DNA from: Anaeromyxobacter sp. PSR-1
Lineage (GTDB): Bacteria > Myxococcota > Myxococcia > Myxococcales > Anaeromyxobacteraceae
Reading direction: 5' to 3'
Assembly (NCBI RefSeq): GCF_000964525.1
Contig: NZ_BAZG01000004.1
Location: 1-64,000 of the forward strand
DNA: 64,000 nt
Position numbers and translations under genes: made by a program. Below the pieces are notes generated by a model. That model saw only the letters and a list, made by a program, of their open reading frames with translations, did no database searches and was not told the origin of the DNA. Below, one piece after another: positions 35,628-44,615 of the stretch (positions within the stretch are counted from its first letter, which is position 1; every line of letters begins with the position of its first letter).

Positions 35628-36116
35628 TCAGCGGCCCGCCCCTCCCCGGAGCACGATCGTGATGCTGCCCGATCGCTCCAGGAAGGCGTCCTTCACGTCC
35701 CGGAGGCTCTCCTTCCCGAGCCGCCGCACGTGCGCGAGGAGCTCGTCCTCGGAGACCCGCGTCGCCCGCATCACGTCGCGCTGGAGCGCACCGTCGCGGA
35801 CGAGCTGGCGGATCCGCCCCTCGAGCAGGTCGGCCGCGCGCCGGCTCCGCGAGGTGAGCAGCGAGAACAGCCAGTCGAGGCCGATGAGCGTGGTGAGCGC
35901 CACGACCGCGGTGGTGAGGCTCGCGTCGTCGGCGACGATGCTCTTCCGCGCCGCGGTGGTGACGAGGAACAGGAGCACGATGTCCGAGACGCCCCACCGC
36001 GCGAACTCCTTCCGCCCGACGAGGCGGAAGAGGAGCTGGACGAACAGGTAGACGAACGCCGCGCGGAACACGACCTCCCACGGCGGCAGCTCCGGGCGCC
36101 AGAGGGCACTGTCCAT
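35628..36116 (-). CDS. DUF421 / YetF-like membrane protein
   Basis: 162 residues. Helices at PPWEVVFRAAFVYLFVQLLFRL and TTAVVALTTLIGLDWLF; the family motif GRKEFARWGVSDIVLLFLVTTAA contains the GRKE and VSDIV signature (key residues only), with the soluble C-terminal beta-domain ending LRDVKDAFLERSGSITIVLR. YetF proteins have been implicated in spore and membrane physiology; function unclear. ATG 36116 chosen as it directly precedes the first helix. Confidence 0.85.
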   Translation of the reverse strand: MDSALWRPELPPWEVVFRAAFVYLFVQLLFRLVGRKEFARWGVSDIVLLFLVTTAARKSIVADDASLTTAVVALTTLIGLDWLFSLLTSRSRRAADLLEGRIRQLVRDGALQRDVMRATRVSEDELLAHVRRLGKESLRDVKDAFLERSGSITIVLRGGAGR

Positions 36117-36343
36117 GCCGCAACGATGCGGCCGCCGGTCCTGCCCCGCACCGGAGCGCTGCGAGCAGGACGGACGCGCGTCCCCTGCGGAGGGGACACC
36201 CGCCCGACGACGCGCTGCGCGTGAACACGGAGCGTGCACGCGCCTCACCCTTCGGGGATTCCGTTGCCCATTGCGGGGGCGCGCGGCGCGTCCTTACGAA
36301 GCGTCCACACCGCCTCACCTTCACCAACAGTCAGCGGGGGAAC

Positions 36344-36775
36344 ATGCGCCCTACCGTACCGTTCGTCATGGCCGTGGCCGCGCTGCTCGGAGCGCCGGGG
36401 GTGACCCGGGCCCAGCACGCCGCGAAGGAAGCACCGCAGGACCCGAACGCAGCCGGCGCGGCGGCGGCCCAGGCCGCCACCGATCCGCGGACGCGCGCGC
36501 TCCGCCAGCCGACCCAGGCCGAGCTGGAGGAGCTGCTCCGCGGCCTCGAGCCCCTCGTGAGCCAGTCGTCCGAGGGCCTCACCCAGGTTGCCCTGCCGAA
36601 CGGCGCCGTGGGCATGGACCTGCAGGACCGCTTCCAGAGCGTGTCGCTGGCCCGCGTCGGGCCCGAGGGCGTCCGCACCGAGTGCGTGGGCACGCCGGCC
36701 GAGGCCCGGTCGTTCCTGGAAGGCCAGGCCGCCCCGGCGGAAGCGCCGGCCGCCGCGCCGCTGGAGGAGAAGTGA
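36344..36775 (+). CDS. Small secreted protein (post-PEP-CTERM-like)
   Basis: 143 residues; signal peptide MRPTVPFVMAVAALLGAPGVTRA. Mature part is Ala-rich up to residue 50, then TDPRTRALRQPTQAELEEL and LPNGAVGMDLQDRFQSVSLARV with a single Cys in RTECVGTP. This resembles the small domain found next to PA-domain secreted proteins (called post-PEP-CTERM-1 in family collections); I recall this and cannot verify it. Two bases before the metalloprotease ATG, so the pair is one operon. Confidence 0.75.
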   Translation: MRPTVPFVMAVAALLGAPGVTRAQHAAKEAPQDPNAAGAAAAQAATDPRTRALRQPTQAELEELLRGLEPLVSQSSEGLTQVALPNGAVGMDLQDRFQSVSLARVGPEGVRTECVGTPAEARSFLEGQAAPAEAPAAAPLEEK

Positions 36776-36777
36776 CC

Positions 36778-38481
36778 ATGCGCGCCAGCCGATCCTCGCT
36801 CCTCCTCGCGCTGCTCGCGGTCGCGCTCCCGGGCACCGCCCTCCCCGCCGCCCAGATCACGATCGTGAACGTCAACGCGCCCGGCGTGGGCTTCAACGAT
36901 CCGACGCCGGCGACCCCGGTCGGCGGCAACCCCGGCACCACGGTGGGCCAGCAGCGCCTCATCGCCTTCCAGCGCGCCGCCGAGATCTGGGCGGCGTCGC
37001 TCGACAGCGCGGTCGAGATCCGGATCCAGGCGTCGTTCGTGCCGCTCGCCTGCACCGCCAGCGCCGCCACGCTCGGCTCGGCCGGCGCGATCCAGGTCTT
37101 CCGCGACTTCCCCGGCGCCGGGTTCGAGAACACCTGGTACCACGTCGCCCTGGCCAACAAGCTCGCGGCGGCCGACCTCGCCCCGGGCGACCCGAACTCC
37201 AGCGCCGACGACCTCCGCGCCCGCTTCAACAGCGACATCGGCAAGGTCGGGTGCCTCACCGGGACGAGCTGGTACTACGGCCTCGACACCGGGCACACCG
37301 CCAGCCAGATCAACCTCGTGACCGTGCTGCTGCACGAGTTCGCGCACGGGCTCGGCTTCTCCAGCTTCGCGAACGTCAGCACCGGCGCGTACCTCGTGGG
37401 CTTCGGCGACGTGTACTCGAAGTTCTACTTCGACGGCACGACCGGGAAGTTCCGTGACCAGATGACCGACGCCGAGCGGCAGGCCTCCGCCGTCAACCCG
37501 CGCAAGGTGGTCTGGAACGGCCCGCGCGTCACCTTCGCCGCGCCCTCCGTGCTGAGCGCGGGGACGCCCCTGCTGCACGTGAACGCCCCGGCTCCGGCCG
37601 ACTACCAGGTCGGCGCGGCCTCGTTCGGCCCGCCCATCGGCTCCCCCGGGACGACCGGCGACGTGGTCGTGGCGACCGACGCCTCGAACGCGACCGGCCC
37701 CTCCACCACCGACGCGTGCACCGCCATCGACGCCGCGGCGGGGGTGACGGGCAGGATCGCGCTCGTCGATCGCGGCACCTGCGGCTTCACCGTGAAGGTG
37801 AAGAACGCGCAGGACGCCGGCGCGATCGCCGTCATCGTGGCCGACAACGTCGCGGGCGGCCCGCCGGCCGGGCTCGGCGGGGCGGACCCGTCGATCGTCA
37901 TCCCGGCGGTGCGCGTCACGCTGGCGGACGGCAACGCGCTCAAGGCCGCCCTGGCGCAGGGCACCGTCAACGTCACGCTCGGCCTGGATCTCGCGGTGAT
38001 GGCCGGCGCCGATCGCGACGGGCAGGTGCTCCTCTACACGCCGAACCCGGTGCAGCCCGGCTCGTCGGTGTCGCACTGGGACACCAGCACCTCGCCCAAC
38101 CAGCTCATGGAGCCCGCCATCAACGCCGACCTGCGGCTGTCGGTGGACCTGCCGTACGACATGACCCGGCCGCTCCTGCGCGACGTCGGCTGGTACCCCG
38201 ACGGCGACCTCGACGGCGTCGCCGACGACGCCGGGGACCAGTGCCTCGGCTCGGACCTGCGCTCGACGGTGATCGTCGGCGGGGAGGACACCGGCGTCGT
38301 GAACACGCTGTTCACGAACGGCTGCACCGTCGCCGATCTCCTCGGGCGGTGCGACGCCGCCGGGAACCGCGGCGCCGTCCTGAGCTGCGCCGCGCACCTG
38401 ACCAAGGCGCTCTCGGATCAGGGCTTCGTCCCGGTCACCAAGATCGGGGCCGTGGAGCGCGCCGCGGCCCGCAACCCGTAG
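36778..38481 (+). CDS. Secreted metalloprotease with PA domain
   Basis: 567 residues; signal peptide ending ALPAAQ. The zinc motif HEFAHGLGF occupies residues 186-194 with catalytic Glu187 and an HExxHxxGF spacing like metzincins, preceded by a fold rich in Ala and Ser. A protease-associated domain spans about 300-410 (GRIALVDRGTCGFTVKVKNAQ, key residues VDRGTCGF). The C-terminus contains DPDGDLDGVADDAGDQC-type acidic residues, a possible Ca2+ site, and ends without sorting signal. Cotranscribed with the small secreted protein upstream; likely degrades extracellular protein. Confidence 0.85.
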   Translation: MRASRSSLLLALLAVALPGTALPAAQITIVNVNAPGVGFNDPTPATPVGGNPGTTVGQQRLIAFQRAAEIWAASLDSAVEIRIQASFVPLACTASAATLGSAGAIQVFRDFPGAGFENTWYHVALANKLAAADLAPGDPNSSADDLRARFNSDIGKVGCLTGTSWYYGLDTGHTASQINLVTVLLHEFAHGLGFSSFANVSTGAYLVGFGDVYSKFYFDGTTGKFRDQMTDAERQASAVNPRKVVWNGPRVTFAAPSVLSAGTPLLHVNAPAPADYQVGAASFGPPIGSPGTTGDVVVATDASNATGPSTTDACTAIDAAAGVTGRIALVDRGTCGFTVKVKNAQDAGAIAVIVADNVAGGPPAGLGGADPSIVIPAVRVTLADGNALKAALAQGTVNVTLGLDLAVMAGADRDGQVLLYTPNPVQPGSSVSHWDTSTSPNQLMEPAINADLRLSVDLPYDMTRPLLRDVGWYPDGDLDGVADDAGDQCLGSDLRSTVIVGGEDTGVVNTLFTNGCTVADLLGRCDAAGNRGAVLSCAAHLTKALSDQGFVPVTKIGAVERAAARNP

Positions 38482-38819
38482 CGCGGCGCCGGGGTGGCGG
38501 GGCCGGCGCGGTGCCGGTCCCGCCACGCGGCGCTCCGAGGAAGCCGCCGGACCTCGCGGCGTGCATCCGCGCCGCGATGGACGCGCTCAAGGCCGTGACC
38601 GCGGGCGCGAGGGCCGGGCCGGCGGCCGCCCGCGTGCCCCAGGCGTCGAAGGCCCGCGCGACGGCGCGGGCAGGCGCGGGGCGGTCCGGCAGGGAGGAGT
38701 CGCCGGACGGAGCTCGACGGCCGGGCGCGACCGGGCGAGCGCGTCCTCGCTGGGTCAGTCCCGGCAGCCGCCCTCGGGCTCTGCTAGCCTCTCGGATCGC
38801 GGAACCGGGCGAGGCAGCC
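38482..38819. other. Intergenic region upstream of AraC-type regulator
   Basis: 338 bases with no credible gene. Near its right end TAGCCT (38785-38790) stands 29 bases before the GTG of the regulator and fits the TAGNNT pattern. G+C-rich inverted segments follow the protease stop but none is followed by a U-run. Confidence 0.4.
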
Positions 38820-39998
38820 GTGCGCGAGCTGCTGGACAGCATCATCCTGCTGGGAGGCCTGCAGGGCGTCGGGCTCGCGGCGGTGCTCGCGCGTCGCCGG
38901 GAGGATCGCGTCGCCAACCGGCTGCTCGCGGCGCTCGTCGGCGCGCTGTCGCTGATGCTGCTCCTCGGCGTCCCGGAGCAGCGCTGGGGCCTGACGAGCC
39001 ATCCGCACCTGCTGGCCCTGACGGCGCCCCTCCCCTTCCTGTTCGGCCCGCTCCTCTACCTCTACGTCGCCGCGCTGACCCGGCCGGCCGCGCGGTTCGA
39101 GGCCCGCTGGCTCTTCCACGGCCTCCCGGCCGCGGCGAACCTGCTCTTCCTGCTCCAGGGCTTCTACCTGAAGCCCGGCCCGGAGAAGCTCGCCCTCGCG
39201 CACGCGTACCTCGCCGGCCACGGTCCGCCCGCGCTGCGCTTCTTCGAGGTCCTCCAGACGGTGCAGGCCGTCGGCTACCTCCTCTGGAGCTGGCTCGCGC
39301 TGCGCCGGTACGACCGCAGGATCGAGGGCTACTTCAGCGACGTCGCGCGGATCGACCTGCGCTGGCTGATGGGCATGGTGCTCGCCCACGCGGCGGTGTG
39401 GAGCATCGTGATCGCCGGCCGGGTGCTCGACCTCGCGGGCGTCGCGCCGGCGTCGCTCGACGCGCTCTCGCACGCGGTCCAGGTCGGGACCGCCCTGGTC
39501 GTCTTCGCGACCGGGTACGTGAGCCTCTGGCAGCCCGAGCTGTTCGAGAAGGCGCAGGCGGCGCGGACGGCCGAGCCGCCCCCGCGCCCGCGCCCGAAGT
39601 ACCAGCGCAACCGCGTCGACGACCGGGAGGCCGCGGAGCTCGCGAGCAAGCTCACCGCGCACATGGCGGAGCGCAAGCCGTACCGCGACGGCGCGCTCAC
39701 GCTCCAGGCGCTCGCCGACGCCGTCGGCGCGACGCCCCACCTGCTGAGCCAGGTGCTGAACGTGCACCTGCGCAAGAGCTTCTACTTCTTCGTGAATTCG
39801 TATCGCGCGGAGGAGCTCATGGCGGCGCTCGACGACCCCGCGCGACGCGACCGCGGCGTCCTCGAGCTCGCGCTCGAGGCGGGGTTCAACTCGAAATCGA
39901 CCCTCAACAGCTTCTTCAAGCGCTACACGGGCGTCACGCCCACCGAGTTCCGGCTGTCGAGGTCGGCGGCGAAAACCCCCGGAAGATTGGCAGGCTAA
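38820..39998 (+). CDS. Membrane-bound AraC-family transcriptional regulator
   Basis: 392 residues from GTG. Seven predicted helices fill the first 245 residues (LLDSIILLGGLQGVGLAAVL, LTAPLPFLFGPLLYLYV, VQAVGYLLWSWLAL and others), as in the 7TM group of AraC regulators. A linker rich in Pro/Arg (PPPRPRPKYQRNR) precedes the DNA-binding domain at about 280-385: LTLQALADAVGATPHLLSQVLN and LELALEAGFNSKSTLNSFFKRYTGVTP (key residues AGFNSKSTLNSFFKR). It probably senses a membrane or external signal and may regulate the downstream serine hydrolase gene. Confidence 0.9.
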   Translation: MRELLDSIILLGGLQGVGLAAVLARRREDRVANRLLAALVGALSLMLLLGVPEQRWGLTSHPHLLALTAPLPFLFGPLLYLYVAALTRPAARFEARWLFHGLPAAANLLFLLQGFYLKPGPEKLALAHAYLAGHGPPALRFFEVLQTVQAVGYLLWSWLALRRYDRRIEGYFSDVARIDLRWLMGMVLAHAAVWSIVIAGRVLDLAGVAPASLDALSHAVQVGTALVVFATGYVSLWQPELFEKAQAARTAEPPPRPRPKYQRNRVDDREAAELASKLTAHMAERKPYRDGALTLQALADAVGATPHLLSQVLNVHLRKSFYFFVNSYRAEELMAALDDPARRDRGVLELALEAGFNSKSTLNSFFKRYTGVTPTEFRLSRSAAKTPGRLAG

Positions 39999-40107
39999 GA
40001 AGGTCGGACGTCCCGATGGTCGGGTCGCCGTCCGGGTTCATGGGGAGCGGCGAGGCGGCGCGCGCCGATCCGTACGGTGCCTCCGAAGCCACCACCGGAG
40101 GACCACG

Positions 40108-42111
40108 ATGCCGAACCCCGCCGCTGCCGCCGCCATCTCCTCACCGACCTCGAAGGAGGGAACGACCCGCCGCCTCGTCGCCCGCCTGCTCCTGCTGCTC
40201 ACGCTCGCGGCCGCCGCGGTGCTGGGCTGGCCCGCCCGCGCGAGCGGCCGCCCATCCACCGACCCGAGCCGCTCCCTCGAGCCTCGCGCGACGCGCGTCC
40301 TCGAGCGGCACCTCGCCCGCCGCGAGTTCCCGGGCGCGGTGCTGGCGCTGCGCCCCCGCGCCGGCGGGACGCTCCTCGTCACCGCGGGCACCGCCGACCC
40401 CACGCGGCGCGCCGCCCGGATCGACCCGAGCGCGCCGTGGATCATCGGCAGCACCACCAAGACCTTCGTCGCCGTCGTCGTGCTGCAGCTCGCCCGCGAA
40501 GGGAAGCTCGCCCTCGATGCCACGGTCGAGCGCTTCTTCCCGGACCTCCCGGGCGCGTCGCGCATCACCATCCGGCAGCTCCTGCAGCACACGAGCGGAA
40601 TGGCCGAGTACCTCCACACCGACGCGGTGGATCGCGACGCGCGCCGGGCGTGGAGCGCGCGCGAGCTGATCGCCGTCGCCGCGGCGCGGGGACCGGTGGC
40701 CGAGCCCGGCGCCGGGTTCCACTACGCGAACACGAACTACCTGATGCTCGGTGAGATCATCGAGCGGGTGACCGCGCGGCCGTGGCACGCCGAGGTGCGG
40801 AGCCGGGTCCTCGAGCCGCTCGGGCTGAGGCACACCGGGTACGCCGGCGAGGCGTCGGCGCCGCGCCTCGGCGCCGGCTACGTGCTCGCGAGCGGCGAGC
40901 CCGTGGAGGCGACGGCGCTGTGGCACCCGTCGATCGGCGGCGCCGCCGGCGGCATGTACTCGACGGCGGAGGACCTCCTGGCGTTCACGCTGGCGCTGTT
41001 CGAGGGCGACCTCCTCGACACGCGGTCCGCCGCCGAGATGCGGACCTTCGTCCGCGGCGAGGACCACGGGTTCGTTGCGCACGCGTACGGGCTCGGGCTC
41101 GAGCGATACACGGTGAACCACCTCACGGTCCTGGGGCACATGGGGACCGGCAGCGCGCACGGCGCGTTCATCGGCTACGACCCGGCCAGCCACGCGGCCG
41201 TGGCCGTGCAGATCAACGCCGCCAACCCGGGACCCGCCGCCATCGTCGCCGCCGAGGTGCTGGGCGAGGTGACGGGCAAGGACGTCTCCGCGCCGCCGGC
41301 GCCCTCCGCGTCCGCCGGCTACACGTACTTCCCCTACCAGACGCTCGAGCGCGCCGGCACCGGCGAGCGCATCGGCGAGCTTCGCGTCACCACGCAGCAG
41401 GTGAGCGCCACGTATCCGATCGTCGCGAACGAGGGACGGACCCGGCTCGACCTCTCGGTCGCGTACCAGCGCCTCCAGTTCGACTACCGGGGCCTGACCC
41501 ACCCGCTGGACAGCGCGCAGTCGATCGGCGTCACCGCGTTCCTGCGGCAGAAGCTGACGGACCGCTGGGGCCTCGTGCTCGTGGCGTCGCCCGGGTATGC
41601 GGACGACTTCGAGGGGCCCGCCACGCTCGACGCGGTCACGATGACGGTCGTCGGCGCCGGGACCTACCGCTTCGGCGACCGGCTCGAGGTCGGCCTCGGG
41701 GTGGCGATCCAGAACGCGTTCGGCGAGCCGCTCCCGCTGCCGGTCGCCTCGATCGACTGGACGATCACCGACCGGCTCTGGCTGAAGTCCATCCTGCCGA
41801 TCAGCGCCGAGCTGACCTGGCTCCCCCACCGCGCCCTCGGCGTGCGCGGCGCCCTGCTGGTCAACGGCGGCAACTACCACGGCGCCGAGCGCGTCTACGG
41901 CGTCGTCAACCCGCAGCTGAACTACTCCGCCGCGGTGGCCGACCTCGGCGTGCGCTGGTTCGTCCTGCCGTGGCTGCACGTGACGGTCCACGGCGGGCAC
42001 ACGCTCTTCCGCCGCTTCGAGTTCTCCGAGGGTCGCCACCGGGTGCCGGGCGGCAAGTACGACCTGGCGAACGGCCCCGTGTACGGGATCGACCTCGGCG
42101 TGGGGGGCTGA
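40108..42111 (+). CDS. Serine hydrolase (beta-lactamase class C-like) fused to outer-membrane beta-barrel
   Basis: 667 residues. A signal/anchor (LLLLLTLAAAAVLGWPARA) is followed by a penicillin-binding-protein-like domain: SxxK is Ser115-Thr-Thr-Lys118, YxN is Tyr206-Ala-Asn208, and HMGTG near residue 350 is the third motif. From about residue 405 the sequence changes to beta-barrel strands (TYPIVANEGRTRLDLSV, LVLVASPGYADDF, GAGTYRFGDRLEVGLGVAI) and ends ANGPVYGIDLGVGG. This resembles DUF6268-type outer-membrane domains. The order passenger-then-barrel suggests a surface-tethered enzyme. SD GGAGG present. Confidence 0.85.
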   Translation: MPNPAAAAAISSPTSKEGTTRRLVARLLLLLTLAAAAVLGWPARASGRPSTDPSRSLEPRATRVLERHLARREFPGAVLALRPRAGGTLLVTAGTADPTRRAARIDPSAPWIIGSTTKTFVAVVVLQLAREGKLALDATVERFFPDLPGASRITIRQLLQHTSGMAEYLHTDAVDRDARRAWSARELIAVAAARGPVAEPGAGFHYANTNYLMLGEIIERVTARPWHAEVRSRVLEPLGLRHTGYAGEASAPRLGAGYVLASGEPVEATALWHPSIGGAAGGMYSTAEDLLAFTLALFEGDLLDTRSAAEMRTFVRGEDHGFVAHAYGLGLERYTVNHLTVLGHMGTGSAHGAFIGYDPASHAAVAVQINAANPGPAAIVAAEVLGEVTGKDVSAPPAPSASAGYTYFPYQTLERAGTGERIGELRVTTQQVSATYPIVANEGRTRLDLSVAYQRLQFDYRGLTHPLDSAQSIGVTAFLRQKLTDRWGLVLVASPGYADDFEGPATLDAVTMTVVGAGTYRFGDRLEVGLGVAIQNAFGEPLPLPVASIDWTITDRLWLKSILPISAELTWLPHRALGVRGALLVNGGNYHGAERVYGVVNPQLNYSAAVADLGVRWFVLPWLHVTVHGGHTLFRRFEFSEGRHRVPGGKYDLANGPVYGIDLGVGG

Positions 42112-42262
42112 GCTGGAGGGCCGTGCGCGCCGGCCGAAACGGTAGAGCGGGCCGGGGGATCTCCTCGCATATATCCGGCCAATCCTCCGGTACCCGCGAA
42201 GCGGCTCGACCGCCATCGCACCCCATCCAGACCTCGCATCACGCCGCCCCGGGAGACACGCC

Positions 42263-43291
42263 ATGCCGCAGAGCCCCGCCGTCAACCGCCGCATCGTGCT
42301 CGCCGCCCGCCCGCGCGGCGCGCCGACGGCGCAGGACTTCCGCCTCGAGCAGGTCCCCGTGCCGGCGCCCGCCGACGGGCAGGTGCTGCTTCGCACGGTC
42401 TACCTGTCGCTCGATCCCTACATGCGGGGCCGCATGAGCGAGGGCCCCTCCTACGCCCCCCCGCTGGCGCTCGGGGACACGATGGTGGGCGGCACGGTGA
42501 GCCGCGTGGTGGTCTCCAGGCACCCGGGCTTCCGCGAGGGCGAGCTGGTGGCCGGCGCCGCCGGCTGGCAGGACTACGCGCTGTCCGACGGCCAGGGCCT
42601 GACGCCGATCGGCGACGGCGCCCATCCCTCGTACGCCTTGAGCGTGCTCGGCATGCCCGGCTTCACCGCGTACCACGGCCTGCTGAACATCGGCGCGCCG
42701 AAGCCCGGCGAGACCGTGGTGGTGGCCGCCGCCAGCGGCGCGGTCGGCGCGGCGGTGGGCCAGATCGCCCGGCTCCGGGGCGCGCGCGTGGTCGGCATCG
42801 CGGGCGGCGACGAGAAGCGCCGGTACGTCACCGAGGAACTCGGCTTCGACCTCTGCCTCGACCGCCACGACCCGCACCTGGCACGGCAGCTCGCCGAGGC
42901 GTGCCCCGACGGCATCGACGTCTACTTCGAGAACGTCGGGGGCGCGGTGCTCGACGCCGTGCTGCCGCTCCTGCGCGAGGGCGCGCGCGTCCCGGTCTGC
43001 GGGGGGATCGCGCACTACAACGACGAGGCGCCGCCGCCCGGCCCGGACCGCCTGCCGATGCTGATGGCGCTCGTGCTGCGCAAGCGCGTCCGCCTCCAGG
43101 GCTTCATCATCCTCGACCACTACGCGGACGGCTACGCGCCGTTCCTGCGCGACATGAGCGCCTGGGTCGCCGAGGGCAAGGTGAAGCTGCGGGAGGACCT
43201 CGTCGCCGGGCTGGAGAACGCGCCGGCGGCGCTCATCGGCCTGCTCGAGGGCAGGAACTTCGGCAAGGTCGTCGTCCGCGTCGCAGATTGA
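42263..43291 (+). CDS. NADP-dependent oxidoreductase (MDR, CurA-like)
   Basis: 342 residues. N-terminal RRIVLAARPRGAPTAQDFRLE, cofactor motif VVVAAASGAVGAAVGQIARLRG with the AASGAVG signature of leukotriene-B4 dehydrogenase-type reductases, and YFENVGGAVLDAVLPLL. No zinc ligands. Reduces double bonds of enones with NADPH. First of a run of small co-directional genes (42.2-45.8 kb). SD GGGAG precedes the ATG. Confidence 0.92.
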   Translation: MPQSPAVNRRIVLAARPRGAPTAQDFRLEQVPVPAPADGQVLLRTVYLSLDPYMRGRMSEGPSYAPPLALGDTMVGGTVSRVVVSRHPGFREGELVAGAAGWQDYALSDGQGLTPIGDGAHPSYALSVLGMPGFTAYHGLLNIGAPKPGETVVVAAASGAVGAAVGQIARLRGARVVGIAGGDEKRRYVTEELGFDLCLDRHDPHLARQLAEACPDGIDVYFENVGGAVLDAVLPLLREGARVPVCGGIAHYNDEAPPPGPDRLPMLMALVLRKRVRLQGFIILDHYADGYAPFLRDMSAWVAEGKVKLREDLVAGLENAPAALIGLLEGRNFGKVVVRVAD

Positions 43292-43401
43292 AGCTGCTCG
43301 CGCCGAACCATCCCGCATGGGGCGCGATCGATGAGGTCTCCCCCGCCGCCAGGTCCATCGAGCGGCACCCCGCAGACACCGCGAAACCGGAGGACGCGCA
43401 C

Positions 43402-43875
43402 ATGACGAAGAACACGATCTGTCTCTGGTACGACAAGGACGCCGAGGCCGCGGCCCGCTTCTACGCCAAGACCTTCCCGGACAGCGCGGTCGGCCGGATC
43501 ATCCGCGCGCCGAGCGACTCTCCGAGCGGCAAGAAGGGCGACGTGCTGGTGGTCGAGTTCACGGTCGCCGGGGTGCACTGCGTCGGCCTGAACGGCGGCC
43601 CCGCGTTCAAGCAGAGCGAGGCGTTCTCGTTCCAGATCTCGACCGAGGATCAGGCGGAGACCGATCGGTACTGGGACGCGATCGTCGGCAACGGCGGCCA
43701 GGAGAGCGCGTGCGGCTGGTGCAAGGACCGGTGGGGCGTGTCGTGGCAGATCACGCCGCGGGTGCTGATGGAGGCGCTCCAGGCCGGCGGTGAGGAAGCG
43801 CGGCGCGCGTTCGAGGCGATGATGCCGATGTCGAAGATCGACGTGGCCAAGATCGAGGCCGCGCGGCGCGGGTGA
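43402..43875 (+). CDS. VOC-superfamily protein (PhnB/DUF899-like glyoxalase fold)
   Basis: 157 residues. Starts MTKNTICLWYDKDAEAAARFYAKTFPDSAVG, the pattern of the PhnB/3-demethylubiquinone-like group (key: LWYDKDAEAAA and FYAKTFPDS). The later FTVAGVHCVGLNGGPAF and GWCKDRWGVSWQITP are typical of the family; the Trp-rich motif near residue 110 is conserved. Enzymatic role unknown. 111 bases after the MDR gene, 44 bases before the next. Confidence 0.88.
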   Translation: MTKNTICLWYDKDAEAAARFYAKTFPDSAVGRIIRAPSDSPSGKKGDVLVVEFTVAGVHCVGLNGGPAFKQSEAFSFQISTEDQAETDRYWDAIVGNGGQESACGWCKDRWGVSWQITPRVLMEALQAGGEEARRAFEAMMPMSKIDVAKIEAARRG

Positions 43876-43918
43876 CGTCGTCCCGGCCAGCGTTCGTGGT
43901 GGTGATGGAGGTCGAGCC

Positions 43919-44533
43919 ATGCCCAAGATCGTCGTGAACGCGTTCCTGACCCTGGACGGCGTCATGCAGGCGCCCGGCGGTCCGGACGAGGACCGCGAGA
44001 GTGGCTTCGTGCACGGAGGCTGGCAGGCGCCCTACGACGACGAGCTCGGGGGGCGGCTGGTCACCGAGGGCATGGGCGACGCCGACGGGTTCCTGCTCGG
44101 GCGCAAGACCTACGACATCTTCGCGAGCTACTGGCCGAAGGTGACCGACCCCGCGAACCCCGTGGCGCCCCCGCTCAACGCGCGCCCGAAGTACGTGGTG
44201 TCGCGCACCCTCGAGCGCGTCACCTGGAACAACTCCCGCCTGATCAAGGGCGACGTGGTCGCCGAGCTCCGGAAGCTCCGCGAGCAGCCGGGCCGGACCG
44301 TCCACACCTGGGGCAGCACCGAGCTGCTCCAGACGCTCCAGCAGCACGACCTCGTGGACGAGTACCGGCTGTTCATCTTCCCGGTGGTGCTCGGCACCGG
44401 CAAGCGGCTCTTCGGCAGCGGCACGGTGCCGCTGGCGCTCCGCCCGCTGGAGTCGGTCACGACCACGAAGGGCGCGACGTACCTCCGCCTCGAGCGCGCC
44501 GGGAAGCCGGAGTACGGGCGGATGGGCGCGTAG
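43919..44533 (+). CDS. RibD C-terminal / dihydrofolate-reductase-fold protein
   Basis: 204 residues. Motifs: VVNAFLTLDGVMQAPGGPDED, DGFLLGRKTYDIFASYWP, KYVVSRTLERVTWNNSRLI and GSTELLQTLQQHDLVDEYRLF. This is the YyaP/YwjB branch of stand-alone reductase domains of unknown substrate. It lies between the VOC and DUF1801 genes and is a paralogue of the gene at 45205. Confidence 0.9.
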   Translation: MPKIVVNAFLTLDGVMQAPGGPDEDRESGFVHGGWQAPYDDELGGRLVTEGMGDADGFLLGRKTYDIFASYWPKVTDPANPVAPPLNARPKYVVSRTLERVTWNNSRLIKGDVVAELRKLREQPGRTVHTWGSTELLQTLQQHDLVDEYRLFIFPVVLGTGKRLFGSGTVPLALRPLESVTTTKGATYLRLERAGKPEYGRMGA

Positions 44534-44615
44534 ATACGCCCCGAGTGCGGGTCCCCCTACGCGCGGCCTCCTCGAACGAAGATACTTCGCCGTCGAAACC
44601 CTCCCAGGAGAGCGC

